A DNA stretch of 8,888 nucleotides. It comes from Desulfovibrio desulfuricans (GTDB lineage: Bacteria; Desulfobacterota; Desulfovibrionia; Desulfovibrionales; Desulfovibrionaceae). The stretch lies in assembly GCA_003251995.1 (NCBI GenBank), contig QKDT01000419.1, positions 1-8,888 on the forward strand. Reading direction: 5' to 3'. Each line of letters begins with the position of its first letter. Within the stretch, counting starts at the first letter, position 1. The position numbers were made by a program, and so were the translations under genes. Below the pieces are notes generated by a model. The model worked only from the letters and a program-made list of their open reading frames with translations. It did no database searches and had not been told where the DNA came from. Below are positions 1-8,684 of this stretch, one piece after another.

Positions 1-2962
1 CGCTCTTTGCCTTTCTGGCATACTTGCCCCGGAAGTGGCCTGGTATATTCTGGATACTCGTGCCGTGCATATGGCGGAGCTGGAGGCGGGGGCATCCCGC
101 GAAACCGGTATGATGGCTGTGCATTCGGACGCAGATATTATCGCCGAAACATGCGCCACATGGCCCGCACTCTATGTTTCCAACTATAACACTCCTCACC
201 AGTTTATTTTGAGCGGCCCCCGGGAAGTGCTGCAAGAAGCCCGCAAGAGCCTGCGCAAACGTCGTATTCCTGCCATCGTGCTCAACGTGAGCCTGGCTTT
301 TCATCACCCGAGCATGCGTGTTTTGCGTGATATGTCGTTGCGCCGATTGAGCGCGCTTGAAATGTCTGCGCCCGAGCGGCCCATGTTTAGTGGTATTACC
401 GCAGATTTCTATCCGGAGGATCAGACCTCCATCTGCCAGTACATTGCCGATCTGGATGAAAATTCCGTCCGGTGGACAGAATCTGTGCAGACAATGTGGA
501 ACCGCGAGGGGATACGGTATTTTCTGGAACTTGGTCCGCAGGATACATTGTGCAGCCTTGCGGCTGACAACGAGCCTCGGGCAAAGTGTCTGACCGCGGG
601 ACGTAAGGGGAAAGAAGTTGAGGGCATGCGTCAGGCGTGCGCACAGTTGTATTCACTGGGCTATCTGCGTAGGGACGCATTGGCTTTGCGGGCGCAAAAG
701 GCCGCCAGTGGCGGCGAGATGCGTCTGTTGGCCTGTAGGCCTGCCCCCCATTGCGGGCTCCGTCCTGCTGCGACTGATAATGGCAGCGCGGCAGACTCTG
801 CGCCAGCCCAATGCGCCCCGCAGGTTGTTGCTGAGCCAGCTACAACTCCTGAAAGCGTCAAGGAAAACGAAGCCGCGGCGGCATCGTTTGCAGAAAGCAT
901 GGTCGTTGTGCTGCAAATTCTGGCACAGGCCAGCGGCAAGCCGGCTGAAGACCTTCGGCCCGAGATGGATCTGCGGTATGATCTTGCCTTGCGTTCCAGC
1001 CGCTTTCCCCTGATTGTACAGGATGTGGAAAAAGCGTTGGGCATTGCCGTTAATTTTGAAGATCTGTTGCAAGTTTCAACCATTGGTGACCTAGTGCGGG
1101 TGCTTTCGGGCGGTGCTTCATCCGCTGGGCAGGCTCAGCACGATACAGGAAAGGACAGCGCAACGGCAAAGCTGTGTGCTGAGCCACTGCGCAGGTATGC
1201 GCCCTTGGCAGCTCTGCCCGCCGTGGGGCAGGCAGATACTCAGTACCTCACGCCTTTGCAGCTTGACCCCAGCGCTACAGGTATCTGCTTGCAGCCTGGC
1301 AGCGTTCTGGCTGTCTGCGCGCTGGACACGCATATACTGCCTCGACTGTTGAGCGGCATTGCGCCTCTTGGTTGTGTTCTGGGTGTGCCCCAGCAATTGA
1401 TTGAGCAGTGCGCTCCTCTTGTTTCTGCCGGGGCCACGCTTGTACCACTGCAAATCAGTTTTGAGGATGGCGATGCTTCGTCTCTTGCTGTCGCTGATGT
1501 GCAGGCCGCCATTGAGGCGCTTGCGCGGTCGCAAGGGCGTGTGGATGGCCTGCTCTTTGTGCCGCCCATCCCCGATGGCATTATGGTTGCGAAGTCCTCT
1601 GCCTCTGCGCAGCCTTGCACCGTGCCTGAACATGTCGGCGCATTGATGCGGGCAGCCATGGAGAGCGCCGCACCACATGGTCTGCGTTTTGCTGTCTGTT
1701 GCTCTGTGCTGGCCCCCGAGGCGGCAAATTGCATCTTTGACGCCCCCCTGGAAAATGCCTTGAGCGCCGCTGCCAGCGCGCATGACCTGATTGCGCGCGC
1801 CATCCGCATGCTGCACGGCCCCGAACGTGCAAGCCTGGACGAATGGGGTGATATGCTGGCGCGAGAATTTCAGTGCGGCACAGCCGAGCAGGTGCTTTGG
1901 GTGCGGGCTGAAGCTTTGAACGGCCCGGTGCTTTGCAAAGAAGCCCCCCAACGGCAACTTTTCAAAGAAAACCCGCAGCAGTTCCCATTGGTCTTTCCAG
2001 ATCCCCATCCTGCATATCGTTCGACGGCGACACTGTATCAGGGTGGCTGTCATTTTTCACATTTTGCAGATAGGGCCTTGGCGTCGCACGGCGCGCAAAA
2101 GGGCAACTGCCTTGGGGCGGATACGCCGCAACTGCCCGTTTGCCGTAGCCTGGAGGCCATGCTTGAAAGTTCGCGGCAGTGCCTGCCGTGGCTGACAGTC
2201 AGTGGATTTTGCGACCTGCGTTTTTTTGACGCGCCACAATTGCCGCCTGGGGTAACGCGCGAATGTCGAGTCACCGCGCAAGCAGAGCCCTGGCTGTTGC
2301 AAGAAAAAGTTATGACGCGCATGTGCCACAGTGAGCTCAGCGTGCGTGGGCTGACGCCCAACGGGCGACACACCAACGTATACAGCCCGGTGAGCGAAGG
2401 CATGGTGTGGCTTGCGTCCCATCGCAGCGCCGTGCGCCCCATGTGGACGGATGCCCCTGCAGGCGCATCTGTTGCTGGCTCTGCGCTGAACACGGATCCT
2501 TTTTACCGTGCGGCGGGATTGGGCGAAGATTGGCACCTGGTGAAATGTTTTACTCTACAGCCCGACGATTTGTTTGCCGCTTCAGTGCATGTGCCGCATG
2601 CATGCATTGCTCCCGACGGTGATTCTGGCTATAATGTGGACATGCTTGCGGTTGAAGGCGTGTTGCAGACAGCATGGCTTGCTATAACGTCTGAATACTC
2701 CAAGGATTTTTCTGATAGTGCTGTAGCCAGTGCATTGCAGGATTGGCGCTTGCATGCTGTGGGCTTTATCCGTATTGGTCCTGCCCGGGTTGATGGCCCC
2801 TTGCGCGTGTTGGTGCAGCGATCCTGGTCAAATGCCAGAATGCGCAGATTTGACGCACAGGCCGTGGACAGGGAAGGAAATGTGTTTTTGACGATTCATC
2901 ATCTTGAATTTGACCGACGCGAGCTGGTGGGAGAATCTCCTGCTCAGGCCCCGTCCGAATAA
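1..2962 (+). CDS. Type I polyketide/fatty-acid synthase, 3' part: AT - ACP - degenerate KR-like - DH-like (5' truncated by window)
   Basis: This is a large multidomain synthase. The frame is open from base 2 and ends at TAA 2960-2962 (about 987 codons), so the true start and any ketosynthase lie upstream. Bases 2-620 encode an acyltransferase domain. It begins (ALCLSGILAPE) just after where the GHSxGEY nucleophile motif should be. It has NYNTPHQFILSGP, the catalytic-His motif SLAFHHPSM (His at 302-304, resembling the malonyl-type HAFH signature) and LELGPQDTL. An Ala/Pro-rich linker (about 730-865) leads to a carrier domain (866-1117) with its likely phosphopantetheine Ser at 995-997 in LALRSSRF. 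Bases 1295-1925 resemble a ketoreductase fold but lack a GxGxxG and the catalytic Tyr. Bases 1982-2914 look like a double-hotdog PKS dehydratase (FYRAAGLGEDW, MLAVEGVLQTAW). No thioesterase follows. By family it loads an extender unit and builds an acyl chain in the cytoplasm. PUFA/heterocyst-glycolipid-type PKS is the closest guess; product unknown. The AT and ACP calls are firm, the DH is likely, and the KR-like assignment is tentative. Confidence 0.5.
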   Translation, partial: ALCLSGILAPEVAWYILDTRAVHMAELEAGASRETGMMAVHSDADIIAETCATWPALYVSNYNTPHQFILSGPREVLQEARKSLRKRRIPAIVLNVSLAFHHPSMRVLRDMSLRRLSALEMSAPERPMFSGITADFYPEDQTSICQYIADLDENSVRWTESVQTMWNREGIRYFLELGPQDTLCSLAADNEPRAKCLTAGRKGKEVEGMRQACAQLYSLGYLRRDALALRAQKAASGGEMRLLACRPAPHCGLRPAATDNGSAADSAPAQCAPQVVAEPATTPESVKENEAAAASFAESMVVVLQILAQASGKPAEDLRPEMDLRYDLALRSSRFPLIVQDVEKALGIAVNFEDLLQVSTIGDLVRVLSGGASSAGQAQHDTGKDSATAKLCAEPLRRYAPLAALPAVGQADTQYLTPLQLDPSATGICLQPGSVLAVCALDTHILPRLLSGIAPLGCVLGVPQQLIEQCAPLVSAGATLVPLQISFEDGDASSLAVADVQAAIEALARSQGRVDGLLFVPPIPDGIMVAKSSASAQPCTVPEHVGALMRAAMESAAPHGLRFAVCCSVLAPEAANCIFDAPLENALSAAASAHDLIARAIRMLHGPERASLDEWGDMLAREFQCGTAEQVLWVRAEALNGPVLCKEAPQRQLFKENPQQFPLVFPDPHPAYRSTATLYQGGCHFSHFADRALASHGAQKGNCLGADTPQLPVCRSLEAMLESSRQCLPWLTVSGFCDLRFFDAPQLPPGVTRECRVTAQAEPWLLQEKVMTRMCHSELSVRGLTPNGRHTNVYSPVSEGMVWLASHRSAVRPMWTDAPAGASVAGSALNTDPFYRAAGLGEDWHLVKCFTLQPDDLFAASVHVPHACIAPDGDSGYNVDMLAVEGVLQTAWLAITSEYSKDFSDSAVASALQDWRLHAVGFIRIGPARVDGPLRVLVQRSWSNARMRRFDAQAVDREGNVFLTIHHLEFDRRELVGESPAQAPSE

Positions 2963-2976
2963 ACCACAATCTGCTC

Positions 2977-2992
2977 CGCGTCGCGAAACGCG
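2977..2992 (+). other. Small GC-rich hairpin in the PKS-OMF gap
   Basis: CGCGT (2977-2981) and ACGCG (2988-2992) can form a 5-bp stem around a 6-nt loop, in the 51-nt gap between the PKS stop and the next start. No T-run follows, so it is not an intrinsic terminator. It may be a processing or stability element, or chance. Confidence 0.25.
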
Positions 2993-3013
2993 CAACAACG
3001 CAAAGGGTGCCAG

Positions 3014-4474
3014 ATGCTCACAGCACAAGCAAACCTTACTACACGTCTTTTTCTGCCGCTGCTGCTTATGGCGGCCCTGCTTGCCGGAGCCTGTTCAAAA
3101 AAGGCTGGGCTCAAGTCTCCAGAACTTCCAGCCAAACACTGGCTTGAAGAAGCCCCTGGCGTGCCGGTAGAAAACAAGGCCAAGCTCGAAGCTGCAGTGC
3201 CGAATCTGTATGACCCCAAGAAGGTTTTTTCCTTTGAGGATTGCGTGTTTTTGACCATCCAGCAGTCGCCTGCCCTGGTCAACAGCGCCGTGAATATTGA
3301 GATCAAGCGTCTTGCGCAGACAGACGCCGTGTGGAAATACCTGCCCGAACCCCATATGAGTTTTACCGTGTCCAACAATTTGACGCGGTACAATATGGAT
3401 AATAAGGATACGCCCAGCGATTACGGTCAGACCCGCATGCGTGTGGGCTTCTACGCCGCCTTCCCCAACCCCATGGCGACCTATTTTGAGCATAAAGTTC
3501 AAACAGCCATGGTTAATTTGGCAATCTCCACTCACCGCAAGGCCGTTGGCAAGGCCATCAGCAAGATTGGCGAGGCCTATTTGCAACTTCAGGCCCAGCA
3601 GAAAATTGTGGAAGCACAAAAAGAGCTGCTGCCTCTTGGCAAAGAACTTGTGGATTACTGGAAGAAAGTCGAATCAGTGGACGGTCGTCAGGGCGTTTCT
3701 CTTAATCTGGCTATCCAACACCAGCGTGAGCTTGAACTCAAGCTAGAACAGACCCGCATGCGTGAAGTTATTCAACGCACACAGCTCAAAATTCTTGCCG
3801 GTGTTGAACCCCAGCAACGGCTTGAAGTCGATACCAAGAGCGCAGATACAGTGCTTGCGGGTTTTGACGGTCGTAAGCTAACCTGGGAAGAACGCTGGCC
3901 CGCCACCGAAGACGAATTGCTGCTGCGCGGGCAGATTACCCTGGGTGATTACAATATTATGGTTGCCTGGGCCCAGTACATGCCAACCATGTCCATTGCT
4001 TTGAACGAAAGCCCGCCGGCAGGCCAGTATCAGCCGACCAGCGGCACTGATGATACCTTTCTGCATCTGACGTTTGATTTTCCGTTGATCGACTGGGGCC
4101 GCAGATACCGCGGCGTCCAGACCGCTCGCATGGTCAAGGCTCAAGCTTTTCATGATTTGGCGCGCAAGCGTTCAGACTATTCGAACAAGTGGCTGCAAGA
4201 CGAACAGCACGTGGCCCTGTCTGAAACGGAACTCAAACTTGCCAAGACCAGGCTGGATACAGCCAACATGCAGTATAAGGAAGCGCAGATTTCATTCAAC
4301 GAAGGCATTGTGCAGTTGCCCGACTTGGCTACCAAGCATGAAGAAGTGGTTCAGGCGCGCATAGCCTATATTAATGCCGAGCTTGATTACAAGCTGGCGC
4401 AGCTTGAATGGATGGAATTGTCAAATTCTCTGGCACAGCGCTTCCTTGGCCTGCCTGCTAAGGAGTTGATTTAA
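3014..4474 (+). CDS. TolC/NodT-family outer-membrane efflux factor, probable lipoprotein
   Basis: The 486-aa product matches an outer-membrane factor that forms the trimeric exit duct of tripartite export systems. The N-terminus is a lipoprotein-type signal (hydrophobic residues 12-26, then LAGAC with Cys27). Ser at +2 favours outer-membrane sorting, and lipidation is typical of the NodT branch. Two OEP halves are visible. The first begins near residue 72 (FSFEDCVFLTIQQSP) and the second near 300, and both contain long amphipathic helices (about 160-260 and 365-478). LTFDFPLIDWGRRYRGV (352-368) matches the conserved stretch at the start of the second helical pair. Length fits the family. AAAGGG at 3002-3007 is 6 nt before the ATG. 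The gene follows the PKS by 51 nt and its stop overlaps the next start (TAATG), so co-expression with the adaptor gene is likely. The substrate is not readable from sequence; context suggests the PKS product. Confidence 0.88.
   Translation: MLTAQANLTTRLFLPLLLMAALLAGACSKKAGLKSPELPAKHWLEEAPGVPVENKAKLEAAVPNLYDPKKVFSFEDCVFLTIQQSPALVNSAVNIEIKRLAQTDAVWKYLPEPHMSFTVSNNLTRYNMDNKDTPSDYGQTRMRVGFYAAFPNPMATYFEHKVQTAMVNLAISTHRKAVGKAISKIGEAYLQLQAQQKIVEAQKELLPLGKELVDYWKKVESVDGRQGVSLNLAIQHQRELELKLEQTRMREVIQRTQLKILAGVEPQQRLEVDTKSADTVLAGFDGRKLTWEERWPATEDELLLRGQITLGDYNIMVAWAQYMPTMSIALNESPPAGQYQPTSGTDDTFLHLTFDFPLIDWGRRYRGVQTARMVKAQAFHDLARKRSDYSNKWLQDEQHVALSETELKLAKTRLDTANMQYKEAQISFNEGIVQLPDLATKHEEVVQARIAYINAELDYKLAQLEWMELSNSLAQRFLGLPAKELI
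4460..4465 (+). promoter_or_regulatory. Ribosome binding site of the adaptor gene, inside the OMF gene
   Basis: AAGGAG lies 8 nt before the ATG at 4474, inside the last codons of the OMF gene. This strong Shine-Dalgarno supports the start that overlaps the upstream stop by one base and implies coupled translation of the two export subunits. Confidence 0.75.
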
Positions 4475-5439
4475 TGGTGACTAGATACAAAAAAAAGCTG
4501 TGGGCAGGGTTGCACCGATGCACTGCCATGGCTGTGTTTGCTCTGCTGGTGCTCACTGCACCGGCCTTGAGCGGCGTAGCGTTTGCCGCGAATAATAGTT
4601 CCATAGGCGCAGGCGCGACAATCTTGACCGGCAAGGTTGTTACCACCGTTACGCGTGCTGTCCCTGTACCGTTTAACGCGGTTGTTGATGAGGTCTTGGT
4701 CAAACCCGGCGAGCCTATCAATAAAGGTGCCGCGTTGATGCGCTACCATTTGCAGGAAGAAGCTGAGCGCGTACTGCAAAGAGAAGTGACCACCGGGGCC
4801 GCTACAGAGGACCTCAAGGGGCAAGTTCTTGATCTTGAGCGCAAACTGGCGGAGACCTCTGCACAGCGCAACAAGGCACGTCAGCTTGCGGCCTCTGGTT
4901 TGGGTTCTGCTCAGGCTTCAAGCCGTCTTGAAGACGATGTGCATTCTCTTAAGCGCCGGATAGATCTTTTGCGTGTGACGATCCAGAAGTCAGAACAAAA
5001 TTTTGCCGCACGTCTTGAAGAACTGAGCGGCTATTTTGGCACCACCATCAAGGAAGGAGAGCGTCTGCCCGCAGAATTAACGCTTACCTCCCCCATAGGT
5101 GGGTATGTGCTGTCGATCGACGCCACACTCAATCCCGGCTCTCTGGTGGGCGCGGGTAGTACACCCGTCCGTGTGGGGCGGCTTGACCCCGTGCTGATTC
5201 AGGTTCCCGTTTACGAGGCCGAGATCAGCGGCATCAAGGCTGGCGACGCTGTGGAAGTTGAAATTCCATCGCTGAACAACAAAAAATTCAGCGGCAAGGT
5301 TAATGAAATTTCCTGGGTTTCAAACGATATGAATGTTTCAAATCCTTCCTACTATACGGTGGAGATCACTGTTCCCAATCCTAGCCTGGAACTCAAACCT
5401 GGGTTCAAGGCCGTGGTGCGATTTAAAGGGAGCAGGTAA
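4474..5439 (+). CDS. HlyD-family periplasmic adaptor (membrane fusion protein)
   Basis: This 321-aa adaptor would bridge an inner-membrane transporter to the TolC-like factor. Residues 1-38 form a basic N-region and hydrophobic core ending in AFA, which may be a cleaved Sec signal or an uncleaved anchor. A split biotinyl/lipoyl-like domain is visible. Its first half is at 60-90 (VPFNAVVDEVLVKPGEPINKG) and its second at about 203-235 (LTSPIGGYVLSIDATLNPGS). Between them lies a Glu/Lys/Arg/Leu-rich coiled-coil hairpin (about 95-185). A beta-barrel region (238-280) and a membrane-proximal part (to 318, ending LKPGFKAVVRF) complete the family architecture. Its ATG overlaps the OMF stop by one base. 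The expected partner, an ABC or RND pump, is not adjacent; a MOP flippase gene comes next instead. The family is clear, but the substrate and energising partner are inferred only. Confidence 0.88.
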   Translation: MVTRYKKKLWAGLHRCTAMAVFALLVLTAPALSGVAFAANNSSIGAGATILTGKVVTTVTRAVPVPFNAVVDEVLVKPGEPINKGAALMRYHLQEEAERVLQREVTTGAATEDLKGQVLDLERKLAETSAQRNKARQLAASGLGSAQASSRLEDDVHSLKRRIDLLRVTIQKSEQNFAARLEELSGYFGTTIKEGERLPAELTLTSPIGGYVLSIDATLNPGSLVGAGSTPVRVGRLDPVLIQVPVYEAEISGIKAGDAVEVEIPSLNNKKFSGKVNEISWVSNDMNVSNPSYYTVEITVPNPSLELKPGFKAVVRFKGSR

Positions 5440-5448
5440 GCCCGTTTC

Positions 5449-6858
5449 ATGAAGCTGAAAAGCATCCCCCGCCGACTGGGGTACATTCTGGGCGCGCAGT
5501 GGACGCGTGACCTGGCATGGACTGCATTTACCATCCTTCTTGCACGCCGCAGCCCGGATATCCTGGGGCAGGTTGTACTGGCGCTCACGTTTGGCTACTT
5601 GGTGAAAACCGTAGCCGACGTGGGCCTCAACGACTTTCTGCTCTCCACTTTTGCCCGCCGCGAAGGCCGTCCCCTGGCACTTTTGGGTGAAGTCACCTGG
5701 TTGAAGCTGACGGTTCTTGTGCTGGCGCTTGTTGTTACCTGGTTTGTAACGGGCTGGCAAAATTACACGCCCGAGCTGCGGCTTGTGGTCATGTGTATTG
5801 CCGCTGGCCTGGGGCTGGATGGCGTGAGCGATTCATTTTTTGCCCTGTGCCAGGCCCGTGGACGTCAGGATGTGGAAATGCGCATCCGCATTCCATCAGC
5901 CTTGCTGGGCATAGGTGTTGGCATTGCTTGCGTGATGGTGGGGGCTCCACCCATTGTTATCGCCCTCTACAAGCCTATTGAATCGCTGTCTTGCATCATT
6001 TTTGCTCTTCTGGCCCTCAAACGTAATCCGCTGGCGGGCGTTGGTCTTGAAGGTATGAAAGATCTTGCCCGGCACATGAAGCACGGGCTGATCTTTACCT
6101 GCATGGCTGGCTGCGCCATGTTTTATAACAAGATCAACGTGATTTTTCTTAAGCAGTACGGCGGCAACGCCGATGTGGGTGGCTACGGTGTTGCCTGGGA
6201 AACGGTTGAGGGGCTGTCGGTGCTTGTTTCCAGCGCGCTGCTCGGAAAGGTAATATTTCCGCTTCTGGCAAAGCTGTGGCAGCAGGACAAAAACGCCTTT
6301 CGCCAACTGGCGGGGCAGACCGCCCGCTCCCTATGGGCTGCATCGTTGCCAATTATTTTTCTTATATGCGTGGAAAGCGACCGCTTTCTACCCTTGGTGT
6401 ATGGCCCCAACTATCAAAGCGCGGTCACGGCACAACGCTTGCTGACGCCGTGTCTGGCAACGGCCTTTTTGCACAATCTGGCTGCATACGCCATGATTGG
6501 CATGCGTAAGCACAGATTGCTGCTGGTCTTTTATCTGACGGGCCTTGTTTGCAATCTGGTGTGTTGCTTTACGCTCATTCCTGCTATGCCCCTTGAGGGC
6601 GCTGCTTTGTCTCTCACCATTACCAAGGTTTGGGTCGCATTGCTCACTGTTGGGTACTTCCAGTGGACAGCGCGACCAATGAAACTTGGGCAATGGGCAC
6701 TCATGCTTTTTGCGTGTTTTGTTTGTGTGGCTTTGTGGTGGGCGATTGGGCTTGTTGCACCGCGTGAACTGGCGGAGTTGGCTGGCCTTGTGCCTCTGCT
6801 TGCCCTGTTCTGGCGCTGGAGACCGCCGCCGCCTTTTGAAAAAGCGGTACAAGCCTGA
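5449..6858 (+). CDS. MOP-superfamily polytopic flippase (Wzx/PST-like exporter)
   Basis: The 469-aa protein is almost wholly hydrophobic, with roughly 12-14 predicted membrane segments separated by short basic loops (for example ARRSPD, LKRNP, MRKHR). It shows the general pattern of Wzx/PST oligosaccharide or lipid-linked flippases: an N-terminal LGxxxxRDLAWTAFTILLARR helix, a mid-protein helix with KINVIFLKQYGGNADVGGYG resembling the conserved MOP repeat, and a second half with LMIPAMPLEGAA-like loops. It starts 9 nt after the adaptor stop. Only a weak Shine-Dalgarno (GCAGG, about 12 nt upstream) is seen, so it probably relies on translation from upstream. Flippases of this kind translocate lipid-linked molecules across the inner membrane. 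Position after PKS, OMF and adaptor suggests it handles the PKS-derived lipid or a glycosylated form. This is inference, and a surface-polysaccharide role is the alternative. Confidence 0.75.
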   Translation: MKLKSIPRRLGYILGAQWTRDLAWTAFTILLARRSPDILGQVVLALTFGYLVKTVADVGLNDFLLSTFARREGRPLALLGEVTWLKLTVLVLALVVTWFVTGWQNYTPELRLVVMCIAAGLGLDGVSDSFFALCQARGRQDVEMRIRIPSALLGIGVGIACVMVGAPPIVIALYKPIESLSCIIFALLALKRNPLAGVGLEGMKDLARHMKHGLIFTCMAGCAMFYNKINVIFLKQYGGNADVGGYGVAWETVEGLSVLVSSALLGKVIFPLLAKLWQQDKNAFRQLAGQTARSLWAASLPIIFLICVESDRFLPLVYGPNYQSAVTAQRLLTPCLATAFLHNLAAYAMIGMRKHRLLLVFYLTGLVCNLVCCFTLIPAMPLEGAALSLTITKVWVALLTVGYFQWTARPMKLGQWALMLFACFVCVALWWAIGLVAPRELAELAGLVPLLALFWRWRPPPPFEKAVQA

Positions 6859-6893
6859 TCTGTCTTTATGATACCGGTCGTGCTGTTCGCCAC

Positions 6894-6917
6894 TCTTGCC
6901 CTCCGCTTGCGGCAAGA
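6894..6917 (+). other. Inverted repeat downstream of the flippase gene
   Basis: TCTTGCC (6894-6900) and GGCAAGA (6911-6917) form a perfect 7-bp stem with a 10-nt loop, 36 nt past the flippase stop. No T-run follows, so it could be a weak or Rho-assisted terminator, or part of the leader of the following redox operon. The remaining gap (6859-7008) has no convincing promoter; the TATGAT at 6867-6872 lacks a matching -35 box. Confidence 0.35.
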
Positions 6918-6996
6918 AGCTGTATCTGGCATGGTATGACAAGAGGTATCCCTTCAGCGCAGGTGGCCTAAAGGTTTAGTGCAGGCCGTAACAGGC

Positions 6997-7001
6997 AAAG
7001 G
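6997..7001 (+). promoter_or_regulatory. Ribosome binding site deciding the Fe-S protein start
   Basis: AAAGG lies 7 nt before the ATG at 7009. It favours that ATG over an in-frame GTG at 6979. The ATG start also puts the twin-arginine motif at residues 9-10, as expected for a Tat signal. Confidence 0.55.
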
Positions 7002-7008
7002 CATCCCA

Positions 7009-7998
7009 ATGGGCAACAAATTGCTTTTACAGCGCAGGTCATTCGTTAAGGCTATGGCTGGCGCAGTCGGCTTGTCATTGGCGGGTAAAACACCGTCTGC
7101 GCAAGCCGCAGTGCTAGGCATGGGCTCTGGGGATGACCGCACCACAATTATTGATATAGACCGCTGCAACGGCTGCGGTGCGTGTGTTGCTGCCTGTCGG
7201 GACAGAAACCTGTCTACAGTCCCTTTGCCTGAGCATCCTATTCCCCGTCCGTATCCATCTTGGGTTCGCAGCAGCGATTGGTCATCGCATCGTGATGATG
7301 TATCGCGGCTCACACCCTACAACTGGCTTTTCATCCAGTCTTGCACCATTTCCGTTAACGGTGTTGAACGGCAGATTTATCTGCCCAGGCGCTGTTTGCA
7401 CTGCCTGAACCCTCAATGCGTAACGCTTTGCCCCACGGGCTCTATGCGTCAGGGCGTTGAGGGCTCGGTTTATATCCACCATGCTACATGCCTGGGGGAT
7501 GGCCCCTGTGACCGGGCCTGTCCTTGGGGAATTCCGCAACGGCAAGCTGGGGTTGGCCCGTACCTCGACTTAGCGCCCAGATATATTGGCAATGGGCAAA
7601 TGTTCAAATGTGATTACTGCACAACACTGCTCAAGGATGGGGAATCCCCCGCATGCGTTACTGCCTGCCCGCAGGGGGCCATGCGCACAGGCCCACGTGA
7701 AGAAATGGTAAAACTTGCCAAAAAAATGGCGGAACAACGTGGCGCTGATATTTTTGGACTCAAGGAAAACGGTGGTACAAATACCATTTATGTTTCTTCA
7801 ATACAGTTTCGTGATATTGAGGCAAACATGCTGCGGCAAGGCAAGGTAGGCTTTGGCATGCCCAGCCTGCGTCCGGCTGGTGCCAGTATGGACAAGGAAA
7901 ACAGCCTGCTGCGAGGCGTTTTGCTGGCTCCCGTAGCCGGGGTGGTGCTCGCCGGGCTGCGTTTATGGCGTGATAGACAAGTGAGGCGAAAACTGTGA
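7009..7998 (+). CDS. Tat-exported, C-tail-anchored four-cluster ferredoxin-type electron-transfer subunit (HybA/FdnH-like)
   Basis: The 329-aa protein is an electron-transfer subunit of the type found in hydrogenase-2 and formate dehydrogenase-N complexes. It starts with a twin-arginine signal (QRRSFVK, residues 8-14, then a hydrophobic stretch and a likely cleavage after AQA, 31-33). Four Fe-S motifs follow: CNGCGACVAAC (Cys53/56/59/63), CLHCLNPQCVTLC (129/132/137/141), CLGDGPCDRAC (161, Asp164, 167, 171) and CDYC...CVTAC (201/204/216/220). The third has Asp where the family has Cys. The region after motif IV (EEMVKLAKKMAEQRGAD...GGTNTIYVSS) resembles the FdnH tail. A single hydrophobic helix at about 299-318, followed by a basic tail (RDRQVRRK), indicates a C-terminal membrane anchor with the clusters in the periplasm. 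The stop overlaps the next start by 4 bases. An upstream GTG (6979) would add 10 residues and is less likely. No molybdopterin or NiFe catalytic subunit is in the window. Confidence 0.88.
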   Translation: MGNKLLLQRRSFVKAMAGAVGLSLAGKTPSAQAAVLGMGSGDDRTTIIDIDRCNGCGACVAACRDRNLSTVPLPEHPIPRPYPSWVRSSDWSSHRDDVSRLTPYNWLFIQSCTISVNGVERQIYLPRRCLHCLNPQCVTLCPTGSMRQGVEGSVYIHHATCLGDGPCDRACPWGIPQRQAGVGPYLDLAPRYIGNGQMFKCDYCTTLLKDGESPACVTACPQGAMRTGPREEMVKLAKKMAEQRGADIFGLKENGGTNTIYVSSIQFRDIEANMLRQGKVGFGMPSLRPAGASMDKENSLLRGVLLAPVAGVVLAGLRLWRDRQVRRKL

Positions 7999-8501
7999 AA
8001 AATCAGCCGACCCTCTTTTCGTCCGTATTCGGCATATTCTGGTTGTGCAGCATGCTCAGCGCTGTTTGGAGCGGCCTCACACATCTGCCGCAGGTGGGCC
8101 GTTACGGTTTGATACATACCACCAACTGGTCGCCATCGGTCGCGCACTATTATTCTGCTGCTGCGCTGCTGTTTTGGGGAACGTATGCATTTACCGTGTG
8201 GCGGCTTCAAGGGCGCGACTCATTCTGCCTGACACGGTGCGGATTGATGCGTATTATTTTATTGCTGGGTTTGGCCATAACGGGGCTGGCGTTGATTGTT
8301 CACAACATGCCCGATTATTCTCTCTATGGCAGCGTATATGCCTTTGTTAAGATGCTGCATCTTGCCTGTGCCCTGGCTCTTCTGCCCCTGCTGATTTATC
8401 GGCTTTGTCGCCGTTGGACTGGCGGTTATGGATGGCTTAAGCCGCGCGATGGCGGTAATGCAAGCTGCGGGATATCAAGGCAGAGGCGCAGCCGCCGATA
8501 A
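7995..8501 (+). CDS. Small four-helix membrane protein, probable cytochrome b-type quinone-linked subunit
   Basis: The 168-aa protein has four predicted membrane helices (about 8-28, 49-69, 84-103, 115-136) and a basic, probably cytoplasmic C-terminus. Histidines at or near helix ends or inside helices (His30, His41, His51, His103, His122) are candidate heme b ligands, as in FdnI-like di-heme gamma subunits. The size is near the low end for that family. The start is GTG, overlapping the upstream TGA as GTGA, with GAGG at 7983-7986 placed 8 nt upstream; this implies translational coupling to the Fe-S protein. The likely role is to take electrons from or give them to the menaquinone pool and exchange them with the anchored Fe-S protein. 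Topology is well supported; heme binding and the family assignment are inferred, and which histidines ligate heme cannot be told without an alignment. Confidence 0.7.
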   Translation: MKNQPTLFSSVFGIFWLCSMLSAVWSGLTHLPQVGRYGLIHTTNWSPSVAHYYSAAALLFWGTYAFTVWRLQGRDSFCLTRCGLMRIILLLGLAITGLALIVHNMPDYSLYGSVYAFVKMLHLACALALLPLLIYRLCRRWTGGYGWLKPRDGGNASCGISRQRRSRR

Positions 8502-8516
8502 AATTCCCTCTCCACA

Positions 8517-8544
8517 TGTATGCACCCAAGCTTGGGCGCATACA
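8517..8544. repeat. 28-bp near-perfect dyad between convergent genes (possible bidirectional terminator or operator)
   Basis: The left arm TGTATGCACCCAAG and right arm CTTGGGCGCATACA are reverse complements except for one A/C mismatch. The centre, CCCAAGCTTGGG, is a perfect 12-bp palindrome containing a HindIII site. As RNA it folds into a stem of about 12 bp with an AGCU loop. It begins 16 nt after the cytochrome b-like stop, and rlmN converges from the other side, which fits a terminator. No clean T-run follows on either strand (TGTTTCTT occurs about 10 nt later on +), so a Rho-assisted stop or a protein-binding site is also possible. Confidence 0.6.
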
Positions 8545-8684
8545 ATGCTCGGCTGTTTCTTGACGCCCTCGTATAACTGATCAGTCAGCTACTGCATGCT
8601 GCGCGGTTCCCATGCTGCAATCCCGTTTTTGAAAGTGTGACAGGCGTAGCACAAGGGCATTTCACCAGTACTGCGATGCCGATC
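8545..8684. other. Rest of the convergent intergenic region
   Basis: The stretch between the dyad and the rlmN stop holds a 10-bp palindrome ACTGATCAGT (8576-8585) and two direct copies of CATGCTGC (8595-8602, 8610-8617). No convincing promoter or RNA gene is visible. A 23-codon minus-strand reading frame here (8589-8660) is discussed as a finding. Confidence 0.4.
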